Program-made: the position numbers and the translations under genes
Shown here: piece by piece, positions 1-8,491 of the stretch
Layout: every line of letters begins with the position of its first letter
Position numbering within the stretch: the stretch's first letter is position 1
Assembly (NCBI GenBank): GCA_018831265.1
Contig: JAHJCO010000030.1
Location: 1-39,390 of the forward strand
Origin: Actinomycetota bacterium
GTDB lineage: Bacteria > Actinomycetota > Geothermincolia > Fen-727 > Anoxymicrobiaceae
Length of the DNA stretch: 39,390 nucleotides
Direction of reading: 5' to 3'
The notes under the pieces: model-generated
What the model was told of the DNA's origin: nothing
Seen by the model: only the letters and a program-made list of their open reading frames with translations
Database searches by the model: none

Positions 1-172
1 ACGAAGTCGATGTAGGTGTTTCGTGCCCTTCGGTCATCAGTCGAGAACAGGGACAATGCCGGACGGACACTCAGGAAACCCGGGGCGGGAGTTATCCCGG
101 CGGTGGCGTTGTAGCTGCTCCAGGGCCATTCCCCGGGGTGGGTACATTTCGTGTGGAGTACGATTGAAAGCT

Positions 173-1393
173 CTAAGTTCTTCCCTCGAGAAGTGACGCT
201 ACCGAGGCACGGGCCTCGTTCAAGGTACTGATATCGGACCTGCCGATCACGTCTATGTCGTTGGCGTCCAGCACCCATGCCGGTCCTCCGGTCGGTACAT
301 CTCCCCTCACCAGGAGCCTGTGGGCGCCGTGCTGCGCCAGCGCGACGGCGAGCTTGATGGCGCGCCCCTCGCCTGCCGCCACAGGATTCTGGAGAACCGA
401 CGTGTCCTCGAGCGCGCCCTTCTCGGGGTCGAGGGCCAGCAGGGCGTAGAAGTCGGCTGAGTCGAGGTCCCCGGCGATCGAGCTCTTGTCGGAGGCGAGC
501 GGAACGGCTACGCGCAGCCTGTCGACCTCCTCGCTTGCGAAGTCCACCTGCACGGACTCCACGTTCTGAACGGCCGACCTGATCGATTTCCTGATGCCTT
601 CCGCGGTGGCCTCCGCGTCTTTCAGGTCATAGGCCTCGGGCACGATGATGACGTGCAGGAATCGGTAGCTCCCCGAGTTGCGGCCCTCCACCCTTACGAC
701 CCGCAGGACGCGGGGGTCTTCCTCGGCCGCCCTGGCCGCCGCGTCAAGGACCTCCTTCTCGATGGAGGCGTCGAGCAGGACCTTGAAGGCGTCTACGATC
801 ACCTGCCCGCCTGACCATGCGAGGATGACCACGATTACGAGCGCCATTATGGAGTCCACGTAGTGAACGCCCGCGGCGTTCAGCGCCACGCCGACGATGA
901 CGCCCGCGCTCGCGATGGTGTCCGTCCAGGAGTGGCGCGAGTCGGCTTTCAGGCTCGGTGAGTTCACCTTCCTGCCGACGCTCCCCTTGTACCATGCCAG
1001 CAGGCCGGTGACCACCACGACCACAGCCATAGTGATTATCGCGACCCACGGGTCGCTTATCTTCACCTGCTTGCTCAGAAGCCTCTGTATCGACTCGCGG
1101 GCCAGCGCGTAAGCGCTGAAGAGTATCAGCACGCCGATGCCGACCGCTACCAGGTTCTCCAGCTTGAAGAGCCCGTCCGGGAAGTCCCTGCTCTTCCTCC
1201 TGGAGAGCTTCAGGCCGATCATCACAGCGATGGCCGCCACGATGTCGACGCAGGTGTCTATGCCCTCCGCGAGCACCGAGACGCTGCCGGAGACGGCGGC
1301 CAACGCGATCATCCCGGCGGCCATGAAGACCGAGGCGATGGTGTCTATCCCCTCCGCCTTCTCGGCCGGCTCCATGCGCGAGAGTAGCTTCAT
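173..1393 (-). CDS. CDF family cation transporter with C-terminal NifX-like domain
   Basis: 406-residue inner-membrane protein of the cation diffusion facilitator family, which exports divalent metals such as Zn, Fe, Mn or Co by proton antiport. Membrane segments fill roughly residues 15-205. The transport site is complete: D46xxxD50 in TM2 (seen as DTCVD) and H154xxxD158 in TM5 (HSWTD). A cytoplasmic CDF C-terminal domain follows (about 210-290), then a NifX/NifB-type dinitrogenase-cofactor-like domain (about 293-385, beginning RVAVPLASD), which is an unusual addition. The ATG overlaps the TGA of the upstream paralogue (ATGA at 1390-1393), so the two are translationally coupled and probably form one complex. 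The metal cannot be told from sequence. Confidence 0.88.
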   Translation of the reverse strand: MKLLSRMEPAEKAEGIDTIASVFMAAGMIALAAVSGSVSVLAEGIDTCVDIVAAIAVMIGLKLSRRKSRDFPDGLFKLENLVAVGIGVLILFSAYALARESIQRLLSKQVKISDPWVAIITMAVVVVVTGLLAWYKGSVGRKVNSPSLKADSRHSWTDTIASAGVIVGVALNAAGVHYVDSIMALVIVVILAWSGGQVIVDAFKVLLDASIEKEVLDAAARAAEEDPRVLRVVRVEGRNSGSYRFLHVIIVPEAYDLKDAEATAEGIRKSIRSAVQNVESVQVDFASEEVDRLRVAVPLASDKSSIAGDLDSADFYALLALDPEKGALEDTSVLQNPVAAGEGRAIKLAVALAQHGAHRLLVRGDVPTGGPAWVLDANDIDVIGRSDISTLNEARASVASLLEGRT

Positions 1394-2664
1394 CGCTCGA
1401 CCACCCCCTCCCCGTCGCCGGGTCGGTCGGCGGGCGCCCTGCGCGCCTCGGCCAGGCCGACGAGGCCCGTCCTTGCGCTGTCCAGGTCGCTGAGGGTCGG
1501 CTCCACCGAGACGTCTATCGCGTAGGCCTCGAGGGTCTGCAGCACGTCATCGTCGGTTATCTCTTCCTTCAGCAGGAGCACGTCCACGGGGCGTCTCCCG
1601 AGGTGGACAGCCAGGTGGACCCCGGTCCCCGGGGCGACCCCGACCGCCGGGTTGTCTATGACGTCCGGCTTGAACGCGACGTCGGCGCCCTCGACCTCGA
1701 AGAGACCGATCATGGGGGAGGACTCGAACCCGGAGGCTATGCTCGTCTCGTCGGACGATACGGGAACGGCGACGGTGAACGCGTTCGAGGGCGCGCCGAA
1801 CTCCACGCTCACCCGGTCGACGTTGGGGATGGCCGATTTGATCCTGCGCTCCAGTTCACGGGAGATGCCGCCAGCCTGGCTGAGGTCGTATGCCGCGGCT
1901 TCGACCTTGACGTGGAGGAAGATGAAGCTGCCCGAGTTCCTCCCGTCGACCTCGAGGACCTTCCTTATGTCCGGATCGGCGCCTGCGATCTCCCGTACCT
2001 TCGAGAGTATGTCGCGGCCGACAGACGCGTCGAGGAGCACCTTCAGGCCGCCAAGAAAGATGTGCACGCCGATGGCCCCCAGGAGGCAGGCGACCAGAAG
2101 GCCGGCTATAGCGTCCACCCTGTGGTAGCCGGCGGCGTCGATGGCGAGCGCCACCCCGATGATCAGCATGGCAGCCGCATCCGCGAACGAGAAGTACGAG
2201 TCCGCCTTCAGGCTCGGGCACCCTTCCGCTTTGGCCACCCGGCGCTTGTAGTAACCCACGCCCCCCGCCAGGAGGGCCGCCGCGATGAAGAACGGCAGGG
2301 CACCCTTCGGGTCGCTGGTGAGGACGTGCACCCCGCCGAGGTTCTTGATCGATATGTGGGCCACCTCGTAGGTGAGGACGAGCACGATCACGCCCAGTAT
2401 GGTGGCGACGATGTTCTCGACCTTGTAGAGCCCGTCGGGGAAGCTCTTGCTGTGCCGTCTTGACAGCAGGATGCCCGCAAGGATGAACGCACCCATCACG
2501 CCCCGTGCCGCCGCGACGATGCCGCCCGCCGTCATCACCACGCTCCCCAGCCACACGCCCCAGACGACCAGGGTAGCCCCGAAGAGGAAGGAGACGACGG
2601 CGGCTATCCCCGCCGCGCGCGCGCTTCCCTCGAGCGGTTTCTTTGAGGACTCCCTGTCCGGCAT
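1390..2664 (-). CDS. CDF family paralogue with degenerate metal site and NifX-like domain
   Basis: 424-residue paralogue of the downstream gene, with the same order: CDF membrane domain, CDF cytoplasmic domain, NifX-like domain (starting near TVAVPVSSD, about residue 305) and a charged tail. Ungapped alignment around the shared SRR..S..FPDG motif shows that the TM2 acidic pair is replaced by V50 and R54, and the TM5 His by F158; only D162 remains. Three of four canonical transport-site residues are therefore absent. Known CDF precedent (human ZnT5/ZnT6) has a non-transporting partner in a heterodimer, and I infer the same here. The ATG follows GGAGAG at a good distance and lies about 44 bases after a likely start site. 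Confidence 0.85.
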   Translation of the reverse strand: MPDRESSKKPLEGSARAAGIAAVVSFLFGATLVVWGVWLGSVVMTAGGIVAAARGVMGAFILAGILLSRRHSKSFPDGLYKVENIVATILGVIVLVLTYEVAHISIKNLGGVHVLTSDPKGALPFFIAAALLAGGVGYYKRRVAKAEGCPSLKADSYFSFADAAAMLIIGVALAIDAAGYHRVDAIAGLLVACLLGAIGVHIFLGGLKVLLDASVGRDILSKVREIAGADPDIRKVLEVDGRNSGSFIFLHVKVEAAAYDLSQAGGISRELERRIKSAIPNVDRVSVEFGAPSNAFTVAVPVSSDETSIASGFESSPMIGLFEVEGADVAFKPDVIDNPAVGVAPGTGVHLAVHLGRRPVDVLLLKEEITDDDVLQTLEAYAIDVSVEPTLSDLDSARTGLVGLAEARRAPADRPGDGEGVVER

Positions 2665-2714
2665 ATGGTCTCTCCGATCTTTCTGGCTCAGGCGTTCGCG
2701 ACCTCCGCGCGCAT

Positions 2715-2743
2715 ATTATAGAATGCCGGGTGAGCTCGGTGAA
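2715..2743 (-). promoter_or_regulatory. Likely sigma-70-type promoter of the CDF pair
   Basis: On the minus strand, TATAAT (2720-2715) is preceded at exactly 17 bases by TTCACC (2743-2738). Transcription would start near 2708 and read into the CDF pair whose first ATG is at 2664. Confidence 0.5.
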
Positions 2744-2775
2744 TCCGGGGGATAGACAACGCGGGAGGTCGGCCG

Positions 2776-4002
2776 ATGAGGGCGGTTCAGTACCGCTTCA
2801 GCATGCCGAGGTACGGATATCTCAAGGTCGCCGGCCGTCTTCGCCCCACCGAGTTCTACGGCCCGCGGTCCATTGTCAGCCTGGTGGACGTCCCTGAGCC
2901 GGTACTGCGCGGCCCGAAGTGGGTCAAGCTGCGATCGGTCCTCTCGGGTTTTTGCGGCAGCGACCTCGGAGCCATCCTCCTGCACGACAGCCCGACCACA
3001 GAGCCGTTCGCCGCCTTCCCGTTCACCCTGGGGCACGAGAACTGCTCAATAGTGGAGGAGGTCGGAAGCGCCGTCACCAGGCTGAAACCCGGGGACAGGG
3101 TCACCGTCCTGCCCCCGCTCGGCTGCGAAGCGCGCGAGATAGACCCGCCGTGCCCGTCCTGCGCCCGGGGAGAGGTCGGACTCTGTCAGAACTTCGCCGA
3201 GGGAGCCTTGCGACCGGGGATAGACGTCGGATTCTCGGCGGACACCGGCGGTGGATGGAGCAAGTACTACCAGGTCCCCGAGTGCAACGTGGTGCGGGTG
3301 CCTGAGTCGTTCAGCGACCTCCAGGTAGCCCTGATCGAGTCCCTGTGCTCCTCGCTGCACCAGGTGATGCGGGTAAGGCCGAGGGAGGGCGAGCGCGTCC
3401 TTGTGGTCGGCTGCGGCGTGATAGGTCTGGGTGTGATCGCCTCGATCCGCGCGCTGGACATAGACTGCCACGTCACGGGCATCGAGCCGCACCCGCTCAA
3501 CCAGGGCAAGGCCCGGGAGAAGGGCGCGGACGAGATCATCGATCCATGCCGCGAGTCGATCTACGAACGGACGGTCGAGATAACCGGCGCGCACCTGTAC
3601 AAGCCGACCCTGGAGAAGCCCATCTGCATGGGGGGGTTCGACGTCATATTCGACTGCGTGGGGTCCACCGACACAATCAACACCTCGCTGCGGGTGGCGG
3701 CCAGCATGGGCCGGTACGCGCTTATCGGCATCACCATCCCGAAGAGGATAGACTGGGCGCCGGTCTGGATGAAGGGCCTCACCATCGTCGGTTGCCACGC
3801 GGAGGGCGTCGACGAGTACAAGGGCGGGGTCATGGGCACGTTCGACGTGGCGATCGACCTGATAGCGGAGGGCAAGGTCGACCTGAGCGACCTCGTGACG
3901 CACACCTTCACCCTCGACGAGTACGTGGAGGCCATCAAGGTGAACATGGACAAAGCCGGCCATAACGCGATCAAGACGATCTTCGACCTGACCGGCGAGT
4001 AA
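2776..4002 (+). CDS. Zinc-dependent alcohol dehydrogenase (MDR superfamily)
   Basis: 408-residue medium-chain dehydrogenase/reductase. The catalytic-zinc ligands are visible as C60 (GFCGSD) and H87-E88 (GHEN). Four cysteines of the structural-zinc lobe lie at C117, C126, C129 and C137 (CPSCARGEVGLC). The Rossmann NAD(P) motif GCGVIGLG sits near residue 213. It should oxidise or reduce a secondary alcohol, polyol or hydroxyacyl substrate, but the specificity is not readable. The ATG follows GGGAGGT (2762-2768). The stop is one base from a hairpin repeat that separates it from the following TPP-enzyme gene, and the two probably share a transcript. Confidence 0.85.
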   Translation: MRAVQYRFSMPRYGYLKVAGRLRPTEFYGPRSIVSLVDVPEPVLRGPKWVKLRSVLSGFCGSDLGAILLHDSPTTEPFAAFPFTLGHENCSIVEEVGSAVTRLKPGDRVTVLPPLGCEAREIDPPCPSCARGEVGLCQNFAEGALRPGIDVGFSADTGGGWSKYYQVPECNVVRVPESFSDLQVALIESLCSSLHQVMRVRPREGERVLVVGCGVIGLGVIASIRALDIDCHVTGIEPHPLNQGKAREKGADEIIDPCRESIYERTVEITGAHLYKPTLEKPICMGGFDVIFDCVGSTDTINTSLRVAASMGRYALIGITIPKRIDWAPVWMKGLTIVGCHAEGVDEYKGGVMGTFDVAIDLIAEGKVDLSDLVTHTFTLDEYVEAIKVNMDKAGHNAIKTIFDLTGE

Positions 4003-4031
4003 TGTGCAAAGGGGTCAGGCACTTTTGCACA
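4003..4031. repeat. Intergenic hairpin repeat, copy A1
   Basis: 29-bp element with arms TGTGCAAA and TTTGCACA (plus a G:T and a G:C pair) around a GGTCAGGCA-like centre. It starts at the base after the alcohol dehydrogenase stop codon. Same family as the elements at 11350, 14902 and 5825. Confidence 0.85.
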
Positions 4032-4068
4032 TGATCGAGATAGCGCTGAGTGAGACCAGGAGGTAGTC

Positions 4069-5805
4069 ATGGCCGCAATAAACGGGGGAGAGCTTCTCGT
4101 AAAGTGCCTGCTGAACGAAGGGGTGACCAGGGTGTTCGGCATTCCCGGCGGCCAGCTCACCACCTTCATAGACGCGATAGTCAGGGTCGGGCGGCCCGGT
4201 GGGCTCGAGTGGGTGCTGGTACGCCACGAGGCGTCCGCCGCCAACATGGCCGACGCCTGGATGAGGGTCACCGGTGACCTCGCCGTATGCACCGGGACCA
4301 TCGGGCCGGGAGCGTCGAACATGGTGGCGGGCATGGAGGTGGCGAACTCGGACAACATACCCGTACTGGCCATCACACCCCAGATACACAGCAACCGCTC
4401 CTACCCGTTCAAGGGCTCCCAGCAGCAGCTCGACCAGCTGACCCTGTACAGCGCCGTGACCAAGTGGAACGCCCTGGTCAACCGCTGGGACCGCATCCCC
4501 GAGATGGTCTCGATGGCGGTGCGTGAGGCGTTCAGCGGCAAGCCGGGACCGGTCCACCTGGATATCCCCGTCGACGTCCTGTTCGAGACTCACGACGAGA
4601 GCGAGGCGGTCATCGTCCCGCCCGCACGGGCGCGCGGCGGCGGGAGGCCCAACGGCGATCCCGCCCTCGTGGAGAAGGCCGCGGAGATGCTCGCGGGCGC
4701 CGAGCGACCGATCATTCACGCCGGGGCGGGCGTCTTCCGCAGCGAGGCCACCGACGAGCTGAAGGCCCTGGCCGAGTACCTGTACTGCCCCGTTGTCCCC
4801 ACGGCGCACGCGCGCGGGGTGGTCTCGGAGGGGGATCCGCTGGGCCTGACGCCGGTGGGGGCGGGCGCGCTCGGAGCGATGATGCAGGCGGACGCGGTCC
4901 TGGCCGTCGGTTGCACCTTCTCTGAGCTGGACTTCTGGGGCAAGCCCCCGTTCTGGGCGCCCCCGGACGTCCAGAAGGTCATCCAGGTAGACATCGACGG
5001 GAGCCGGATCGCCCTGAACCGTGAAGTGGACGTCGGCATAGTCGGTGACGCGAAGGCGGTCCTGGGGCAGCTGCTCGAGGCACTCTCGAGCGGCCTGGCC
5101 TCCGCGCGCGACTCGCGGGAGTTCACAGCCGCGATCCAGGCCGCCGAGCAGGGGGCGGCCGACGGCATCGAGGCGCTGGCTTCCAGCGACCAGGTCCCCA
5201 TCCACCCCCTGCGCCTGGTTGCCGAGGCGCGCGACTTCTTCGGTGAGGACGCGATCCTGTCACTGGACGGCGGGAACATCGGCCTCTGGTCGGCCATGGT
5301 GTCACGGGTCTACAGGCCGCGCTCTTTCCTGTGGCCGGGAGGCTCGGGGCACCTGGGAACAGGGCTGCCGTTCGCCATCGGGGCGAAGCTCGCTGCGCCG
5401 GACCGCCCCGTGTACATCCTGCACGGGGACGGGGCTTTCATGTTCTCGGTGATGGAGCTCGAGTCGGCGGTCCGACTGGACACCCCGGTGATAGACATCG
5501 TAGGCAACGACCGCTCGTTCGGCATGATAAAGGGAGCCCAGGACTTCGCCTTCGAGAAGCGCTACTGCGGGGTGGACTTCACGGATGTCCGGCTCGACAG
5601 GATAGCCGAGGCGATGGGTTGCTTCGGCGTCAGGGTGGAGGAACCCGGCGATATCAAGCCCGCGCTGGACAAGGCCGTGGCGTCGGGCAAGCCCGCGGTG
5701 CTGGACGTCGTCCTTGACTGCTCGGCGAACCTGATCCCGCCGACGCTGCAGCTCATCTGCTCGGTGTGGCTCTCAGGCTGCGAGGGCATCGCAATGCCCT
5801 TCTGA
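4069..5805 (+). CDS. TPP-dependent enzyme of the acetolactate synthase/benzoylformate decarboxylase family
   Basis: 578-residue thiamine-diphosphate enzyme with three domains in the usual order: PYR domain (about 1-170), central domain (about 190-330) and PP domain (about 370-550). The cofactor-activating glutamate is E54 in RHEAS. The TPP-magnesium motif begins with GDGAF near residue 453 and ends about 28 residues on at GND. These enzymes make or break C-C bonds at 2-keto acids. No ilvN-type regulatory subunit lies nearby, so biosynthetic acetolactate synthase is not the obvious role; decarboxylation of a 2-keto acid is equally possible. The ATG follows GGAGGT. The gene is convergent with the alpha/beta hydrolase, with a hairpin repeat between them. 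Confidence 0.8.
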   Translation: MAAINGGELLVKCLLNEGVTRVFGIPGGQLTTFIDAIVRVGRPGGLEWVLVRHEASAANMADAWMRVTGDLAVCTGTIGPGASNMVAGMEVANSDNIPVLAITPQIHSNRSYPFKGSQQQLDQLTLYSAVTKWNALVNRWDRIPEMVSMAVREAFSGKPGPVHLDIPVDVLFETHDESEAVIVPPARARGGGRPNGDPALVEKAAEMLAGAERPIIHAGAGVFRSEATDELKALAEYLYCPVVPTAHARGVVSEGDPLGLTPVGAGALGAMMQADAVLAVGCTFSELDFWGKPPFWAPPDVQKVIQVDIDGSRIALNREVDVGIVGDAKAVLGQLLEALSSGLASARDSREFTAAIQAAEQGAADGIEALASSDQVPIHPLRLVAEARDFFGEDAILSLDGGNIGLWSAMVSRVYRPRSFLWPGGSGHLGTGLPFAIGAKLAAPDRPVYILHGDGAFMFSVMELESAVRLDTPVIDIVGNDRSFGMIKGAQDFAFEKRYCGVDFTDVRLDRIAEAMGCFGVRVEEPGDIKPALDKAVASGKPAVLDVVLDCSANLIPPTLQLICSVWLSGCEGIAMPF

Positions 5806-5824
5806 GCAGCAAATGCTGCAGAAG

Positions 5825-5855
5825 TGTAGCAAAAGGGTCAGGCCCTTTTGCTACA
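5825..5855. repeat. Intergenic hairpin repeat, copy A2 (perfect 13-bp stem)
   Basis: Arms at 5825-5837 and 5843-5855 pair perfectly over 13 bp (TGTAGCAAAAGGG with its complement) around the 5-base loop TCAGG. It lies between convergent genes, so it may act as a two-way terminator. The minus-strand arm provides the TAG stop of the alpha/beta hydrolase (5853-5851). The outer arm bases differ from copies A1, A3 and A4 but remain paired. Confidence 0.9.
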
Positions 5856-6690
5856 TTGACGGGTTGAGGCCGTCCAGGAAGCCGAGCACGATATCCGCGA
5901 GTTCGCGCGGGTACTGCAGCAGCAGGCCGTGGCCACCGCCCTCCACCCTGACCAGGCTGGCGCCGCATATCTCCGACAGGACCACCGAGTTGTCCGGGGT
6001 TATGACGACGTCCTCGGTCCCGGTGATCACCAGTGTCGGAGCGCGAAGCTCGCTCAACCGCGGGCAGGTGCCCTTCCAGGCGGCCATGGCCTCCGCCTGC
6101 TTTCTCACCACCACCGGGTCCGGCCCGCCCTCCAGGTAGGAGGCGAACGCCCCGATCAGCGCCCGCTCGTTATCCTTCAGCCAGCGGGCCGGGAACAGCA
6201 GCCGTTTCAGCCGCTCGGGCCGCATCTGGCCGCGTGCTTCGCTCAGCTGCTCGAGGACCGCCGGCCCGATCGAGGTCGTACCGCTCTGACCGCAGTCGGT
6301 TGCCAGGAGCACCAGCCCCGCTACCCTGTCAGGCTGAGTGAGGGCGAGCTCCTGGACGATGTACCCGCCCATGGAGTAGCCGAGCAGGTGCGCCCGCTCC
6401 AGCCCGAGCGCATCCAGCAGCCCGGCCAGGTCCGCGGCAAACCGCCGGATCGTGAAAGGCTCGCTACCCCTGCCGGTTCCTCCGATTCCCCGGTTTTCGA
6501 ATGTCACCACGCAGTACCGCTCCGCGAGCCTGCCCGTGAACCCCTCGTCCCACAGCTCCATGGAGCTTCCCAGCCCGATGACCAGGACGAGGGGGAACCC
6601 CGACCCGAAGGACCGGAAGGCGACCTCTATGTCGTCTACGGACACCGTGCCCTCTGGACTGCGATCGAGCGGATCGTGTCGTTTTTGCAT
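5851..6690 (-). CDS. Alpha/beta hydrolase
   Basis: 279 residues from the ATG at 6690. The fold is recognisable from the oxyanion-loop region near residue 35, the nucleophile elbow GYSMGG with S106, an acid in TGTEDV (about D227) and the histidine in GGGHG (H254), a complete Ser-Asp-His triad. It is a soluble esterase or lyase-type hydrolase of unknown substrate, similar in length to enol-lactone hydrolases. The reading frame stays open far upstream, but that extension reads antisense through the next gene and is unlikely to be translated. A GTG near 6645 is an alternative start. Both ends touch repeat elements: a GTGCC-type palindrome just upstream and a hairpin that forms the stop codon. Confidence 0.8.
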   Translation of the reverse strand: MQKRHDPLDRSPEGTVSVDDIEVAFRSFGSGFPLVLVIGLGSSMELWDEGFTGRLAERYCVVTFENRGIGGTGRGSEPFTIRRFAADLAGLLDALGLERAHLLGYSMGGYIVQELALTQPDRVAGLVLLATDCGQSGTTSIGPAVLEQLSEARGQMRPERLKRLLFPARWLKDNERALIGAFASYLEGGPDPVVVRKQAEAMAAWKGTCPRLSELRAPTLVITGTEDVVITPDNSVVLSEICGASLVRVEGGGHGLLLQYPRELADIVLGFLDGLNPSM

Positions 6691-6692
6691 TC

Positions 6693-6703
6693 GTGCCTGG
6701 CAC
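6693..6703. repeat. GTGCC-T-GGCAC palindrome
   Basis: Perfect 11-bp palindrome immediately upstream of the hydrolase start, followed by CTTTGC. GGTGCCAGGC, seen on the minus strand here, recurs at 11322-11331, so this appears to be a second sequence class of small intergenic palindrome. Confidence 0.6.
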
Positions 6704-6767
6704 CTTTGCTGTACGAGCCGTGAGTATTCGTACGGATCGGGCTCTGAGCAATACACAATTTTGTTGA

Positions 6768-6773
6768 TATTAT
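6768..6773 (+). promoter_or_regulatory. Possible -10 element of the alkyl-DHAP-synthase-like gene
   Basis: TATTAT within an AT-rich pocket (6750-6775), 38 bases before the ATG at 6811. No convincing -35 is seen at the usual spacing. Confidence 0.35.
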
Positions 6774-6810
6774 AGTCGGGCCTTATCCGGCACACGAAAG
6801 GAAGCGCGAC

Positions 6811-8484
6811 ATGAAGTCCAGCGAGATAGAGACCCGGTGGTGGGGCTGGGGCGACGTGGACAAGACATACCCGGTGGAGGAGCGGCCCAACTACATCCCG
6901 TTCCTTCAGGAGAAGCTGGGTATCAAGGTGGACAGGGTTCGGGAGCCCGACCCGAAGCTGGAGGACCTTCAGATCCGCGAGCCTCGAATACCGAAGACAC
7001 TGGTGAACAAGCTGGCGAAGGTGGTAGGTAAGGACAACGTGGCCACCGACAAGAAGACGCGCGTGTATCACGCCCTTGGTAAGAGCCACAGAGACGTCGT
7101 GAGGGCGCGACGGGGCGAAATCCCCAACCCTCCCGACGCCGTGGTCTTTCCCGGCAGCGAGGAGGAGGTCGTCAAGCTGCTGGCGATCGCCGAGAAGGAG
7201 TCGCTGGCGGTGACCCCGTTCTGCGGAGGGTCCAGTGTGGTGGGAGGCGTAGAGCCCATGGACGGCGAGGGGCTCGTCGGCAACATCTCCGTCGACCTGC
7301 GCCGCATGGACAGGGTCCTGCGCGTCGACGCGGAAAGCCGGACCGCTCGATGCGAGGCGGGCATCTGGGGCCCCGAGCTGGAGGAGGAGCTGGCGCGGAG
7401 GGGCCTGTACATGGGGCACGCCCCCGAGTCCTTCCTCTTCAGCGGACTGGGCGGCTGGATCGCCAGCCGCGGGGCGGGCAGACAGTCCACCGGGTATGGA
7501 AAGATCGAGGAGATGCTGGAATCGGTGCGCATGGTGACACCACGGGGCGTCATAGAGACCCGTAACGTTCCCGCCTCGGCGACGGGTCCCGACCTCAACC
7601 GCGTGATATGCGGCTCGGAGGGGACGCTCGGCATCATCACCGAGGCCACCATGAAGGTCAGACCGCTGCCGGAGGTATACGACTACCGCGGGCTACTCTT
7701 CAAGACCTTCGAGGGCGGCGTGCAGGCGGTCAGGCAGATGCTCCAGGGTGGCAGCTGGCCGGAGACGATACGCATCTCGGACGCCGAGGAGAGTTCGTTC
7801 GCGATGGTGGTGCGCAAGCCGTCCAGTAATCCCACCAAGGAGAAGGGGCTGCAGACCGCGCTCAAGGCGCTGGACGCGCTGGGTTACTCCTTCGACCGCG
7901 GGGCGTTCGCCATCCTCGGGGTGGAGGGCGAGAAGTCCGAGGCCGAGGGCCGGATGCGCCGCATACAGGCGATATGCCGGAAGAACGGCGCCATCCCGCT
8001 CGGCAAGTCCGCGGGCATGGAGTGGTACGAGGGGCGCTACAATCACCCGTACCTGCGCGACATCATGATGGGCTGGGGCGTCCTCACGGACACCCTCGAG
8101 ACATCGACGACCTGGGACAACATCATGCCCCTGTACCACGCGGTGAAGGACGCGATACGCAAGGCGCTAGCGGACTACGACTCGAAGTCGATAGTTACCT
8201 GTCACCTTTCGCACTCGTACGTGACCGGCTCGAGCCTCTACTTCATCTTCCTGGGGCGGCTTGCCGAGGGACGTGAGATCGAGCAGTGGGTCCACCTCAA
8301 GGAGATGGCGGGGGAGGCCATCCTGGCCAACGGCGGCACCATCACCCACCACCACGGGGTCGGCTACGAGCACGCTCCGTGGTTCGAGCGCGAGTACGGG
8401 GCGCAGGGGATGGAGGCGCTGAAGGGGCTGAAGAGCGCGCTGGACCCGGCCGGCATCATGAATCCGGGCAAGCTGGGCCTGTAA
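6811..8484 (+). CDS. FAD-binding oxidase, alkyldihydroxyacetonephosphate synthase-like
   Basis: 557-residue flavoprotein of the VAO/AGPS family. It opens with the RWWGWG motif common in this group, then has a PCMH-type FAD domain with the pyrophosphate loop PFCGGSSVVGG (about 136-146) and a C-terminal substrate cap. The HHH motif of alkyl-DHAP synthases is present near residues 513-515 (THHHGVG), and the protein ends with the typical DPAGIMNPGK. Alkyl-DHAP synthase swaps an acyl for an alkyl group to make ether lipids. Many bacterial relatives are instead called glycolate/lactate-type FAD oxidases, so the ether-lipid role is an inference. RBS AAGGAAG precedes the ATG. Confidence 0.75.
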   Translation: MKSSEIETRWWGWGDVDKTYPVEERPNYIPFLQEKLGIKVDRVREPDPKLEDLQIREPRIPKTLVNKLAKVVGKDNVATDKKTRVYHALGKSHRDVVRARRGEIPNPPDAVVFPGSEEEVVKLLAIAEKESLAVTPFCGGSSVVGGVEPMDGEGLVGNISVDLRRMDRVLRVDAESRTARCEAGIWGPELEEELARRGLYMGHAPESFLFSGLGGWIASRGAGRQSTGYGKIEEMLESVRMVTPRGVIETRNVPASATGPDLNRVICGSEGTLGIITEATMKVRPLPEVYDYRGLLFKTFEGGVQAVRQMLQGGSWPETIRISDAEESSFAMVVRKPSSNPTKEKGLQTALKALDALGYSFDRGAFAILGVEGEKSEAEGRMRRIQAICRKNGAIPLGKSAGMEWYEGRYNHPYLRDIMMGWGVLTDTLETSTTWDNIMPLYHAVKDAIRKALADYDSKSIVTCHLSHSYVTGSSLYFIFLGRLAEGREIEQWVHLKEMAGEAILANGGTITHHHGVGYEHAPWFEREYGAQGMEALKGLKSALDPAGIMNPGKLGL

Positions 8485-8491
8485 CCTGGTT

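Noticed and set aside
1..172. Possible gene or terminator at the left edge
   Set aside because: Only a weak CGGGA/TCCCG stem (86-99) is seen, and no open frame or domain.
4003..4031. Reading the A-type hairpins simply as intrinsic terminators
   Set aside because: They lack a T-tract after the stem, occur in both orientations and also lie upstream of genes; repeat behaviour explains them better, although some may still stop transcription.
4069..5805. Naming the TPP enzyme ilvB
   Set aside because: No regulatory subunit or branched-chain amino acid genes are near, and the family has many other functions.
6691..7419. Upstream extension of the alpha/beta hydrolase frame
   Set aside because: It runs antisense through the start of the alkyl-DHAP-synthase-like gene and shows no domain; a supported ATG exists at 6690.
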